From: Dechloromonas sp.
Lineage (GTDB): Bacteria > Pseudomonadota > Gammaproteobacteria > Burkholderiales > Rhodocyclaceae
DNA length: 64,000 nt
Direction: 5' to 3'
Assembly: GCA_011391255.1 (NCBI GenBank)
Contig: JAABQV010000007.1
Span: 85,076 to 149,075, forward strand
Positions 55,153 to 64,000 of this stretch are shown here, piece after piece. Made by a program: the position numbers and the translations under genes. How positions within the stretch are numbered: the first letter of the stretch is position 1; every line of letters begins with the position of its first letter. The notes beneath the pieces were generated by a model. That model made no database searches. It had not been told where the DNA came from and saw only the letters and a program-made list of their open reading frames with translations.

Positions 55153-56466
55153 TTACTTCGCTTTGTCCGGCACAAACTTCAACACATTGCCGTTGATGCA
55201 ATAACGCTTGCCGGTCGGTGCCGGACCGTCGTCGAAGACGTGGCCGAGGTGGATGCCTGAACTTGCGCTGCGCACTTCGACACGACGCATGCCGTGCGCG
55301 TTGTCTACATGCTCGGTGAGGGCGCCGGGCAACGGGTTGAAGAAGCTCGGCCAACCGGTGCCGCTGTTGAACTTGGTATCGCTGCGAAAAAGGGCGGCGC
55401 CGGTCACCGGGTCAACAAACGTACCGGGGCGTTTTTCATCGAGATGTGAGCCGGTGCCGGGTGCTTCGGTGCCCTGCTCGAAGGCGATTTTTTGCTGCGC
55501 CGGCGTTAAAAGATGAAAGCCCAGCCATTTCCAGAAACGTGGCTTTTCGCCGTTGTAACCGGTGTAGCGCGAAACTTCCTTGCCATTCTCGAAGAGGACG
55601 ATGGTTGGGGTGGCAAATAGCGCCTTTTCCAACGTCCAGCCAGCCGGTGCGGTCGCACTCATGCTGCGCGCTACGGGCACTTCGGACTTCCAGCTATCTA
55701 GAATTTCGGCTTTGAACTGCTTGCAGTAGGCGCAATCCTCAGCCTCGAAGACGATGAGTTGGCGCTTCAGATTCAGAGCCTTGGGGTCAAGAGGCTTGAT
55801 TTCAGGCGCCTTGGCTTGCGCCGAGCCGGGATAGGCAACGCCGGTGCCGCCGAGGCCGCAATAGCCGTTTGGATTTTTCTTGAGGTAATCCTGGTGGTAA
55901 GTCTCGGCCGGGTAATACTTTTTCAGCGGCGCAATTTCGGTGGTGATTGCTTTAAAACTGCCCTTGGTCAAAGCTGCCTGATAAACATTGCGGGTTTTCA
56001 GGGCGATGGTTTGTTGGGCTTCGCTATTGCTATAGATGGCGCTGCGGTAATTGGTACCGATATCGTTGCCCTGACGGTCGCCCTGCGTTGGATTGTGGCT
56101 CTCCCAGAAGCGGATCAGCACGGTTTCGAGGCTGACCTTGGCCGGGTCAAAAGTCACTTTGACAACTTCGGCGTGGTTACGCTGCTTGGCTTTGCCCGCC
56201 TTGACCAGGCGTTCGTGCTCCAGCACGGCTTCGTAAGTGCCGGCAATGTCGCCGTTGGCGTAGCCACTCTCGACATCCGTCACGCCGGGCAATTCGCCCA
56301 TGCGCTTTTCAGCGCCCCAGAAGCAACCCATGCCGAGAACGATAGTTTCAGACTGACTCATTTTTGATGCCTTTTCAGCGGAGTGGGCGGTGGTCATGGC
56401 GAATAGAAGAATCATCGCGATGAGCGTGCTGGCCCAGAGTGAATGTCGGGTGAGGAAAGTTTGCAT
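55153..56466 (-). CDS. msrAB: fused MsrA-thioredoxin-MsrB methionine sulfoxide reductase
   Basis: A 437-residue exported repair enzyme with a signal peptide (STLIAMILLFAMTTAHSA). MsrA domain: TIVLGMGCFWGAEKRM with catalytic Cys48, then YHQDYLKKNPNGYC. A thioredoxin-like domain follows (IVFEAEDCAYCKQFKAEIL; ATPTIVLFENGKEV). MsrB domain: FNSGTGWPSFFNPL, GIHLGHVFDDGPAPTGKRYCINGNVLKF, with Cys in RYCIN. The usual zinc Cys pairs of MsrB are absent. It reduces both sulfoxide isomers in the periplasm and may recycle through its own thioredoxin domain. Neisserial PilB places the thioredoxin domain first. Confidence 0.93.
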   Translation of the reverse strand: MQTFLTRHSLWASTLIAMILLFAMTTAHSAEKASKMSQSETIVLGMGCFWGAEKRMGELPGVTDVESGYANGDIAGTYEAVLEHERLVKAGKAKQRNHAEVVKVTFDPAKVSLETVLIRFWESHNPTQGDRQGNDIGTNYRSAIYSNSEAQQTIALKTRNVYQAALTKGSFKAITTEIAPLKKYYPAETYHQDYLKKNPNGYCGLGGTGVAYPGSAQAKAPEIKPLDPKALNLKRQLIVFEAEDCAYCKQFKAEILDSWKSEVPVARSMSATAPAGWTLEKALFATPTIVLFENGKEVSRYTGYNGEKPRFWKWLGFHLLTPAQQKIAFEQGTEAPGTGSHLDEKRPGTFVDPVTGAALFRSDTKFNSGTGWPSFFNPLPGALTEHVDNAHGMRRVEVRSASSGIHLGHVFDDGPAPTGKRYCINGNVLKFVPDKAK

Positions 56467-56519
56467 TTAGGTCCCACAATAAGTGCTGATGAGACCGGCG
56501 CTACGCCGCAAAGTTCGTT

Positions 56520-58427
<1,908 letters not shown>

Positions 58428-58535
58428 GGGCGGGCTTTCGTAGGCCGCGAATTATAGCGGGGGCTGCTAGAATCGCCGTGAATCCCGCCTTCACGCCAGA
58501 TGGGTAAGTAATGCTGCAAAACCGGTTTTAAAACC

Positions 58536-58600
58536 GTCATTCCGGGCTTGACCCGGAATCCAGCCTAGGGCCGCTGGATTCCCGCCTTCGCGGGAATGAC
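58536..58600. repeat. dispersed inverted repeat (GTCATTCC...GGAATGAC type)
   Basis: GTCATTCCGGGCTTGACCC and the CGCGGGAATGAC end form imperfect arms around GGAATCCAGCC…GGCTGGATTCC-like internal pairs. This is the common intergenic mosaic repeat of proteobacteria. It occupies most of the gap before the coiled-coil gene. Confidence 0.7.
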
Positions 58601-58631
58601 GAACTCAAAGTTGTCTTCACGAAATATTTAT

Positions 58632-59228
58632 ATGAAAAAACGAACCACTTTCTCGCTCTTCAGCATGATTTTCGGGCTAATTCTGGCGTCGACCGCAAGC
58701 GCTGCAGAACCCAGGGTTTCACCAGAGCTTCAAGCCGATTGGGACACGCGTCAGGCGCAGGCAACGGCCATGCAGCTTGAGGGCAGTAAACGGCTGGCCG
58801 AGGCGCAAAAATTGCTCGATGAGAGCGAAGTGGCGTGCCACAAGAAATTTATCGTCAACTCCTGTCTGATTGATGCGCGCAAGCTCTTCAACCAGAGCCG
58901 CAATGATGCACGGCAGCAGGAAAACGAGGGTAAGGCGATTGAGCGGCAAATCAAGAAAGAGCAATTGAACGAAAGTGATCGCCAACGCGAAGCTATGGTG
59001 CCGCAGAAGGAGATCACCCTGCAGCAGCGCGAGGCGGAAACCAGCGCGCTGCGTCAGGAAGCAGCAGCCGAAAAGTCCGCAACCGAGGCCGACAAAGCCA
59101 GGAGAGCTGAAGAAGGTGCCAAGCGCAAGGCGGCTGATGCCGAGCGTGTCGCCAAAAAGCGCGCCGACCACGAGGCCAAAGTCGCCGCCAAAAAAGAAGC
59201 GGCGGCGCGCAAGGCTGCCGCAAACTAG
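58632..59228 (+). CDS. exported coiled-coil protein of unknown function
   Basis: A 198-residue protein with a signal peptide (FSLFSMIFGLILASTASAA). The mature chain is almost all helix, rich in Ala, Lys, Glu and Arg: RQAQATAMQLEGSKRLAEAQKLLDESEVACHKKFIVNSCLIDARKLFNQSRNDARQQENEGKAIERQIKKEQLNE, then a long charged tail. Two Cys (CHKKF and SCLID) could form a disulfide. It resembles TolA-like or LPS-associated coils only in composition. ATG 58632 gives the signal peptide. AGGAGG at its end serves the next gene. Confidence 0.75.
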   Translation: MKKRTTFSLFSMIFGLILASTASAAEPRVSPELQADWDTRQAQATAMQLEGSKRLAEAQKLLDESEVACHKKFIVNSCLIDARKLFNQSRNDARQQENEGKAIERQIKKEQLNESDRQREAMVPQKEITLQQREAETSALRQEAAAEKSATEADKARRAEEGAKRKAADAERVAKKRADHEAKVAAKKEAAARKAAAN

Positions 59229-59243
59229 GAGGCCGGCTGGCAA

Positions 59244-60464
59244 GTGATACGGAAAATATCCGCGCAACAGTTGCTGCCAGGCATGTATGTCGTCGACCTG
59301 CATTGCCGTTGGCTGGATACCTCGTTCTGGCGTCAGCAATTTTTGGCGGGCGACGACGCGATCATTGCCCGGGTTATCCGCGACGGGGTTACCGAGGTGT
59401 CAATTGATACCTCGCGCGGCATCGACTTGCCACCAGCTCCGGCATTTTCAATGGCGCGAATCAACGAGATTGAACGCAAATTCAAGTTGATGGCCGAGAT
59501 CAAGGCGAGGGTTGTCCCCAAGGTTTCGCTCGGCGAGGAGCGACGGAGGGCGGCCCGTTTGCTACCCGAGGCGACTGAAACCGTTACCAACCTGATCGCC
59601 TCGGCGCGCGCCGGTATCAGTGTCGACGCCGGCCAGCTCGAGCCGCTGGTGCAGCGCATGATCGAGTCGGTGATGCGCAACCCGGATGCTTTGGTGCCGC
59701 TCGCCCGGCTCAAGCAAATGGACACCTACGCTACCGAGCACGCCGTGGCAACGGCGGCGCTAATCATTGCCCTTGGTCGTCAGCAGGGCGTTAGCGAGCG
59801 CGATCTGGAAAAAATGGCGCTCGGCGCGCTGGTTAAAGACATTGGCCACGCCGCCATCGACGCCAGGCTCATCGCCAAAACCGGCGCGCTTTCGAGCGCC
59901 GAAGTTTCCGTCATGCAGAGCCATGTCGAAGAGGGTTTAGCGGTGCTGGAGGCGACGACGAAACTGCCTGAGCTGTCGGTTGCCGTCGTGCTTGAGCATC
60001 ACGAACGTTTTGACGGTGGCGGCTACCCCTACAAGATGGTCGGCGAGGATATTTCGCTGGCCGGACGGATGGCTTCAATTGTTGATAGTTACGACGCAAT
60101 GACCTCGCAGCGCCCTTACCGGCAGGCGATCTCACCCTCGATGGCGCTTGCCCGGCTCTACGACGAGCGCGGCAGTCAGTTTGATCCGGCACTGGTTGCG
60201 GCGTTTGTCCGCACTGTTGGCATCTACCCGGTCGGCACCTTGGTTCTACTTGAAAGCGGCCATCTTGCCGTGGTCGATGCGACGCATCTCGAAAACAGCC
60301 TGACCCCCATTGTCCGGGTGATCTACCACACTGGCCGCCAGCAGTATGTCGAGCCGGTGACGGTTGATCTGGCACGCAAATTCGGTAATCACTACGGCCA
60401 GATTGTCCGTGCCGAAAGCTACGAGCGCTGGGGGCTTAGTCCGCTGCGCTGGCAACCCGCATAA
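59244..60464 (+). CDS. DUF3391 HD-GYP protein with a changed HD motif
   Basis: A 406-residue protein starting at GTG (AGGAGG 11 bp before). The N-terminal DUF3391 part is RKISAQQLLPGMYVVDLHCRW…AIIARVIRDGVTEVSIDTSRG. The HD-GYP domain has ATEHAVATAALIIALG, then LVKDIGHAAIDARLIAKTG, and HHERFDGGGYPYKMVGEDIS and ASIVDSYDAMTSQRPYR. The normal HD-GYP motif LHDIGK is here VKDIGH: the metal His is Lys198 and the following Lys is His. The GYP part is kept. This raises doubt about phosphodiesterase activity; it could be a c-di-GMP receptor. Confidence 0.88.
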   Translation: MIRKISAQQLLPGMYVVDLHCRWLDTSFWRQQFLAGDDAIIARVIRDGVTEVSIDTSRGIDLPPAPAFSMARINEIERKFKLMAEIKARVVPKVSLGEERRRAARLLPEATETVTNLIASARAGISVDAGQLEPLVQRMIESVMRNPDALVPLARLKQMDTYATEHAVATAALIIALGRQQGVSERDLEKMALGALVKDIGHAAIDARLIAKTGALSSAEVSVMQSHVEEGLAVLEATTKLPELSVAVVLEHHERFDGGGYPYKMVGEDISLAGRMASIVDSYDAMTSQRPYRQAISPSMALARLYDERGSQFDPALVAAFVRTVGIYPVGTLVLLESGHLAVVDATHLENSLTPIVRVIYHTGRQQYVEPVTVDLARKFGNHYGQIVRAESYERWGLSPLRWQPA

Positions 60465-61473
60465 GCAGCTTGCGGATCGGCGCCGGCACTCCGGCATCGG
60501 CCGCCTGCGCTAGATCAACCCACTCGATGCCCGCTTCGCCAAGCTGAGTGCTTTCATCAACCCGGCACAGCACCGGCTCAAGTGTCAGGCGAAAGTGCGT
60601 GAAGGCATGGCGCAACGGCGGTAAAGCTTGTGCGTTTTGCAGGGTCAAACCCAATCTGGCGAGCACCTGATTGGTCTCGCCCTCCGGTGGTACCAGCAAC
60701 CCGCCCCAGAGCCCGCTCGGCGGGCGCCTTTCAAGCAAAATCCGCCGGCCGTCGCTGATCAGGATGAAGGTACTGCGTCGCTCGGGAATCGTTACGCGGG
60801 CTTTGGCTACCGGAAATTCTGCCTGCCGCCCCTGCTGGCGGGCAATGCAGGTTTCCGCCAGCGGGCAGTGCAGGCAATTTGGCCGGCTGCGCGTGCACAA
60901 GGTCGCACCAAGATCCATCAAACCCTGCGTGTAAGCCTCGATATCCGTTGCTGGTAACAAACCCCTGGCGAGCGCCCAAAGCTTGCGGTCAACCGCTGTT
61001 TTGCCGGGAAATTCATCAATCGCAAAATGCCGGCACAACACGCGCTTGACGTTGCCATCAAGAATCGCCGCCCGCCGGCCAAAGGCGAATGCAGCAATAG
61101 CGGCGGCAGTCGAGGGACCGATACCCGGCAACTCCCCCAGCGCTTCCTCATTTTTTGGCCAGTTTGCGGCGTTGACCGCAACAAGCTGCCGGGCGCAACG
61201 ATGCAGATTGCGCGCCCGGGCGTAGTAGCCAAGGCCGGCCCAATGTTCGATCACGCGCTCGACCGGCGCGGCGGCGAGCGCTGCCAGATCGGGAAAACTG
61301 ACGAGAAAGCGCGCGTAATACGGAATCACCGTCGTCACCTGCGTCTGCTGCAACATAATCTCGGAAAGCCAGATCCGGTAGGGGTCGCGCGTCTTCTGCC
61401 AGGGCAGATCATGGCGTCCGGCGCGTTTTTGCCAAGCGATCAGCCGGGTAGAAAAGGTGACTTGTTCGGGCAA
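60436..61473 (-). CDS. mutY: adenine DNA glycosylase MutY
   Basis: A 345-residue glycosylase removing A opposite 8-oxoguanine. It shows LPWQKTRDPYRIWLSEIMLQQTQV with catalytic Glu, ELPGIGPSTAAAIAAFAFG (HhH), ILDGNVKRVLCRH with catalytic Asp, and the [4Fe-4S] motif CTRSRPNCLHCPLAETC. A NUDIX-like C-terminal domain (ILLERRPPSGLWGGLLVPPEGE) recognises 8-oxoG. TTG 61473 with GAGGATGAA before it is the best start; an upward extension overlaps the divergent flavin reductase. It overlaps the HD-GYP gene by 29 bp at the tails. Confidence 0.94.
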   Translation of the reverse strand: MPEQVTFSTRLIAWQKRAGRHDLPWQKTRDPYRIWLSEIMLQQTQVTTVIPYYARFLVSFPDLAALAAAPVERVIEHWAGLGYYARARNLHRCARQLVAVNAANWPKNEEALGELPGIGPSTAAAIAAFAFGRRAAILDGNVKRVLCRHFAIDEFPGKTAVDRKLWALARGLLPATDIEAYTQGLMDLGATLCTRSRPNCLHCPLAETCIARQQGRQAEFPVAKARVTIPERRSTFILISDGRRILLERRPPSGLWGGLLVPPEGETNQVLARLGLTLQNAQALPPLRHAFTHFRLTLEPVLCRVDESTQLGEAGIEWVDLAQAADAGVPAPIRKLLMRVASAAD

Positions 61474-61537
61474 TTCATCCTCGACGGGCAGGAAGGGAAT
61501 CGGGATAATACGGCGTTTTCCAAGCGGCTTGATCTCG

Positions 61538-62023
61538 ATGACCCAGCAACCAACCGATACCCGCCTTCTGCGCAGCGCCCTTGGCCGCTTCGCTACCGGC
61601 GTTTCCATCGTAACCGCCATTGATGCCGACGGACACCCGGTCGGATTAACTGTCAATTCCTTCTCGGCTGTCTCACTTGATCCGGCTTTGGTGCTCTGGT
61701 GTCTCGACAACAACTCGAACAACCTTGCCGCCTTTCGCGGTGCCTCGCATCACGCGATCAACATTCTTTCCGTCGATCAGGAAGAGTTGTCAAATCGCTT
61801 TGCAACCTGGCCGATTGACCGCTTTGCCGGCTTGCACTGGCAGCCCGGCGTTGGCGGAGCACCGCTGTTTGACGGATGCTGCGCGAGCTTTGAAGTCGCC
61901 AACGAAACCATGCACGTCGCCGGCGACCACACCATCTTCATCAGCCGCGTCGAGCGCTTCAAGGAAACGCCGGGCGTTGCCCCGTTGCTGTTTCACGCCG
62001 GAAAATACGCGCGCCTCGCCTAA
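61538..62023 (+). CDS. flavin reductase-family protein
   Basis: A 161-residue FMN-binding protein: RLLRSALGRFATGVSIVTAIDADGHPVGLTVNSFSAVSLDPALVLWCLDNNSNNLAAFRGASHHAINILS, then NRFATWPIDRFAGLHW and CASFEVANETMHVAGDHTIFISRVERF. These match flavin reductases that feed reduced flavin to two-component monooxygenases. No partner monooxygenase is nearby. The ATG at 61538 fits the family start. It is divergent from mutY. Confidence 0.9.
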   Translation: MTQQPTDTRLLRSALGRFATGVSIVTAIDADGHPVGLTVNSFSAVSLDPALVLWCLDNNSNNLAAFRGASHHAINILSVDQEELSNRFATWPIDRFAGLHWQPGVGGAPLFDGCCASFEVANETMHVAGDHTIFISRVERFKETPGVAPLLFHAGKYARLA

Positions 62024-62040
62024 GGAAGCACTGGTTAATT

Positions 62041-62111
62041 CCGTTCTCCCTGAGCTTGTCGAAGGGCTTCCGTCGTGTACTCAAGGGCTTCGACAGGCTC
62101 AGCCCGAACGG
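62041..62111. repeat. dispersed inverted repeat (CCTGAGCTTGTCGAAG type)
   Basis: CCGTTCTCCCTGAGCTTGTC… and GGGCTTCGACAGGCTCAGC…CGAACGG form long imperfect arms with a short centre. This is a repeat seen between genes in many proteobacteria. It lies between the convergent flavin reductase and methyltransferase genes and may act as a terminator for both. Confidence 0.7.
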
Positions 62112-62132
62112 TTCGATTAGCTCAGCGTCTTC

Positions 62133-62762
62133 CTAAGCCGGCTTGCGGGCAATCATCCCGATCAGCGCCGAACGTCCCTGGTGCCCGTTACCCTCGTTGA
62201 TTTCATCCTCGTACTCGACGAGTTCCTCAATCTCCCAGCCGGCAAACTCCGCCCGCAGCACTTCTTCGGTATATAGGTTTTCTACCGCCGATGGCCCGCC
62301 GGTGCGGTACTCCAGTTGTTTGGGCGTATAGCCCTGAAGCAAAATACGGCCGCCTGCTGCGGTCAACTGCTTTAAACCATCAAATTGTCGTGAGCGCCAT
62401 TCAGGGCCGACAAACTGGATGAAGATGCCAAAAACCCAGTCAAAAGCACCGTGCATTTCTGTCGGCGGCCAGCCTGGCGCCAGCATGTCGGCGAGCAGAA
62501 AATTGACCTTTGTATTGCGTCCGCTGGCGAGACGACGCGCCTTCTCAATTGCTACCGGTGAAATCTCAATCGCCGTTACATCAAGACCCTGCTCGGCCAG
62601 CCAGACCGAATTGCGCCCCTCGCCATCGGCCACCGACAAGGCGGTGCGGCCGTTCTGCAGCAACTCCTGACGGTGCGCGAGAAAACGGTTCGGCTTGGTG
62701 CCGAACAGATAATCGTCGCCGGCATCGCGGTAACGCTTGCTCCAGATGAGTTCCTGATTCAT
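62133..62762 (-). CDS. class I SAM-dependent methyltransferase
   Basis: A 209-residue enzyme: YLFGTKPNRFLAHRQELLQNGRTALSVADGEGRNSVWLAEQGLDVTAIEISPVAIEKARRLA contains the SAM-binding VADGEGRN loop, and DWVFGIFIQFVGPEWRSRQFDGLKQLTAAGGRILLQGYTPKQLEYRTGGP follows. It resembles tellurite/thiopurine-type methyltransferases. The substrate is unknown. ATG 62762. The gap upstream contains the tRNA fragment. Confidence 0.88.
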   Translation of the reverse strand: MNQELIWSKRYRDAGDDYLFGTKPNRFLAHRQELLQNGRTALSVADGEGRNSVWLAEQGLDVTAIEISPVAIEKARRLASGRNTKVNFLLADMLAPGWPPTEMHGAFDWVFGIFIQFVGPEWRSRQFDGLKQLTAAGGRILLQGYTPKQLEYRTGGPSAVENLYTEEVLRAEFAGWEIEELVEYEDEINEGNGHQGRSALIGMIARKPA

Positions 62763-62838
62763 GGTTTTGATTCCTGCCTTGAGTGTGTGCCTTGAACAAT
62801 CTTCTTGGACAGGCGACAGTTGATCCGGTTCGCCATCA

Positions 62839-62867
62839 TTGAATCCGGCGCCTTCTGCGCATAGAAT
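62839..62867 (+). promoter_or_regulatory. sigma70 promoter of the tRNA-Gly fragment
   Basis: TTGAAT (-35) and TAGAAT (-10) are separated by exactly 17 bp. The expected start of transcription, about 62874, is 11 bp before the tRNA 5' end, as for a normal tRNA gene. Confidence 0.6.
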
Positions 62868-62884
62868 GCCGAATCCGGCCCAGA

Positions 62885-62924
62885 GCGGGCGTCGTATAAT
62901 GGTAATACCCTAGCTTCCCAAGCA
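62885..62924 (+). pseudogene. 5' part of a tRNA-Gly(CCC) gene, 3' half missing
   Basis: The sequence GCGGGCG-TC-GTAT-AATGGTA-ATAC-C gives acceptor 5' strand, D-stem and D-loop of tRNA-Gly. CTAGC-TTCCCAA-GC follows with anticodon CCC. After tRNA position 40 the expected GCTAG becomes GCACA, and no T-arm or acceptor 3' strand follows within the window. The gene has therefore lost its 3' half or was split by inserted DNA. Confidence 0.75.
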
Positions 62925-63163
62925 CACACCGCAAGGATCATCTTCATCGTCTCCACCGTAGAAACCTGACGGTCTTTCGATCTCAATGATCGATACGGTA
63001 GCAGGGTGTGTTATCCCACTCCTCTACCCAGTCCTGAAAATCCATCAGCATCCTCGTTGTCTTGTTGCCATTTCCATTGGATGATGAAGACGATGAGAGA
63101 CATACTGGGACCGGATTTGTTGGGTAAGATATGGAATCCTAATAGATATCTCCGGAGAGTAAA
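62925..63163. other. lower-GC non-coding DNA after the tRNA fragment
   Basis: About 240 bp with a base composition near 48-50% GC, lower than the flanks. No credible gene, terminator or tRNA 3' half was found. It may belong to an inserted element starting at the tRNA. Confidence 0.4.
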
Positions 63164-63454
63164 TTGGACAACTACCCGAGTGATGAAACGACTGCTCTTT
63201 TCACCAAGTCATATCTCGGAGCAGCGATACGAGATATGACTGACTTCATTGAAGAGAAGACGGAAGCAGAGGCACTCGAACTCTTCCGCAACAATACACT
63301 TCTGAAGGTTTTCGATTTTTCTCGAAACTTCCTCCATATGAATGGAGATATCGTTGGTGATGAGATCGAGCAGGCAGCACAGGACCTGTGGGACACACAA
63401 ATCGGGAACGACCGAAGAGGTCCTGATATGCGTCTATCAGCGATTACAGGGTAA
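63164..63454 (+). CDS. hypothetical protein truncated by IS66
   Basis: A frame of 96 residues from TTG 63164, with GGAG 6 bp before it. It reads DNYPSDETTALFTKSYLGAAIRDMTDFIEEKTEAEALELFRNNTLLKVFDFSRNFLHMNGDIVGDEIEQAAQDLWD, a plausible acidic helical protein. Its GC content (about 49%) is lower than the chromosome. The stop TAA is formed by the first bases (GTAAG) of the IS66-like element at 63451, so the native C-terminus is cut off. I do not recognise a family; the native gene is broken here. Confidence 0.6.
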   Translation: MDNYPSDETTALFTKSYLGAAIRDMTDFIEEKTEAEALELFRNNTLLKVFDFSRNFLHMNGDIVGDEIEQAAQDLWDTQIGNDRRGPDMRLSAITG

Positions 63455-63531
63455 GCGGTCAATAAACCACGGACTTTCCTGCTGAGCGTGGTTGTTTAAA
63501 GATGTGTCCACGTAGAACGAGGTGGACACCT

Positions 63532-63951
63532 ATGACAGAGCAGATTACAGAATTGACGCAGCGCTTGGTCGTGAGCCGCAAGCGGGATGGCCGATGCTGC
63601 TACGACCCGCAGGCCAAACGCGAGTTGATCGAAGCCGGTTTGCAACCCGGCGTTTCGGTGGCGAAACTGGCGCTGGCGCATGGTATCAACGCCAACCTCC
63701 TGCGCACCTGGATGACCAAACATGAGCGTCAATTGTTGGCGGGTGACTCCCCGCAACGATCAGCAGCACGATCGCCGTTTATCCCGGTGGTTCCGGTCAG
63801 CGCCCATCGGTCGCCGATCACGCCGCCGGAACTGACTGCCCGGCTCCCAAACGGCGTTCGGCTGGAATGGTCTGCCTTGCCGGCGGAGCAACTGGCGCAT
63901 GTTCTTCACCAGCTTTCCACCCTGCCATGTTCCGACTCGACGCCCGGCTGA
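63532..63951 (+). CDS. tnpA: IS66 accessory protein TnpA
   Basis: A 139-residue protein of the IS66 OrfA group: RDGRCCYDPQAKRELIEAGLQPGVSVAKLALAHGINANLLRTWMTKHERQL is a helix-turn-helix region, followed by a variable part and the typical LPNGVRLEW and LPAEQLAHVLHQLS end. It helps transposition of IS66 elements. ATG 63532. It overlaps tnpB by 25 bp. Confidence 0.88.
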   Translation: MTEQITELTQRLVVSRKRDGRCCYDPQAKRELIEAGLQPGVSVAKLALAHGINANLLRTWMTKHERQLLAGDSPQRSAARSPFIPVVPVSAHRSPITPPELTARLPNGVRLEWSALPAEQLAHVLHQLSTLPCSDSTPG

Positions 63952-64000
63952 AGGTCTTTCTGCACCGGGAAGCGGTGGATGGCCGCAAGAGCATCAACGG
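63927..64000 (+). CDS. tnpB: IS66 accessory protein TnpB, 5' end
   Basis: From ATG 63927 the frame reads FRLDARLKVFLHREAVDGRK, close to the start of IS66 OrfB (TnpB) proteins, and runs off the window. Only the first 24 codons are seen. The overlap with tnpA suggests coupled translation, normal for this family. Confidence 0.75.
   Translation, partial: MFRLDARLKVFLHREAVDGRKSIN

Larger units (their letters stand above)
63451..64000 (+). mobile_element. IS66-family insertion sequence, left part
   Basis: Starts with GTAAGCGGTC, the usual IS66 terminal sequence, and contains the first two short genes of this family in order and overlapping. The element continues past the right edge, so its transposase gene (tnpC) and right end are not seen. 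The 8 bases before it (ATTACAGG) would be the target duplication. Confidence 0.85.

Noticed and set aside
60436..61722. MutY start at 61722
   Set aside because: The extension is antisense to the flavin reductase start; TTG 61473 has a good GAGG site.
62759..62986. 75-codon minus-strand frame over the tRNA fragment
   Set aside because: It runs through the promoter and the tRNA part, has no ribosome site and no recognisable sequence.
62885..63163. Group I intron inside the tRNA-Gly anticodon loop
   Set aside because: The break is after position 40 and not after a U, and no 3' exon appears within the window.

Overview
The window reads as chromosomal DNA of a betaproteobacterium, most likely a Rhodocyclaceae member close to Dechloromonas or Azonexus. 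The reasons are the high GC content, the gene families, the SAH riboswitch in front of metH, the many c-di-GMP and two-component proteins, and a respiratory formate dehydrogenase locus with DUF3305/DUF3306 accessory genes. The genus is inferred from gene content only. The window is gene-dense, with few gaps above 150 bp, and most genes sit in short operons with 4-bp stop/start overlaps.

Layout. 1-6.8 kb (minus strand): a truncated B12-binding radical SAM gene, a TAXI-type TRAP transporter with its DUF1850 partner, and a chrB-chrA chromate operon behind a perfect inverted repeat. 6.8-10.7 kb: metH with a promoter, SAH riboswitch and terminator-type expression platform. 10.8-16.5 kb: a three-gene signalling operon (diguanylate cyclase, PhnD-like binding protein, hybrid histidine kinase). 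16.6-22.4 kb: a lipoprotein hydrolase, a DUF3616 protein, and a sigma54 response regulator with its sensor kinase. 22.4-23.6 kb: a decayed helicase gene and a vapBC-type toxin-antitoxin pair. 23.8-43.5 kb: a large molybdenum/tungsten and formate dehydrogenase region. It holds mobB, mobA, fdhD, tupA, a thioredoxin, DUF3305, DUF3306, a polyferredoxin, a TorD-like chaperone, fdhXABC with two extra small exported proteins, then pgm, tupBC and moeA. An HD-GYP gene split by a frameshift sits inside it.

43.5-50.3 kb: an envelope lipoprotein, a Bcr-type exporter, comM and ubiK, then a porin-glnK-amtB nitrogen cluster behind a sigma54 promoter and two NtrC-like sites. 50.4-62.8 kb: housekeeping genes (isochorismatase-like hydrolase, purU, thrH, an MsrA-thioredoxin-MsrB fusion, an ABC-F ATPase, mutY, flavin reductase, methyltransferase) mixed with a CZB-hemerythrin fusion, a DUF4143 ATPase and an unusual HD-GYP protein. 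62.8-64 kb looks like the edge of an accessory region. A tRNA-Gly gene with a good promoter stops after its anticodon loop, is followed by lower-GC DNA, and an IS66-family element then cuts a small gene.

Working together: TupABC imports the oxyanion, MoeA, MobA and MobB build the cofactor, FdhD and the TorD-like protein mature the catalytic subunit, and FdhABC oxidises formate in the periplasm and passes electrons to quinone through the cytochrome b subunit. Pairing with tungstate-type transport genes suggests the enzyme may carry tungsten. The most interesting items are the truncated tRNA/IS66 border, the NtrC-controlled porin, the SAH riboswitch, an 8-bp tandem repeat before the hemerythrin fusion, and several perfect inverted repeats abutting start codons.
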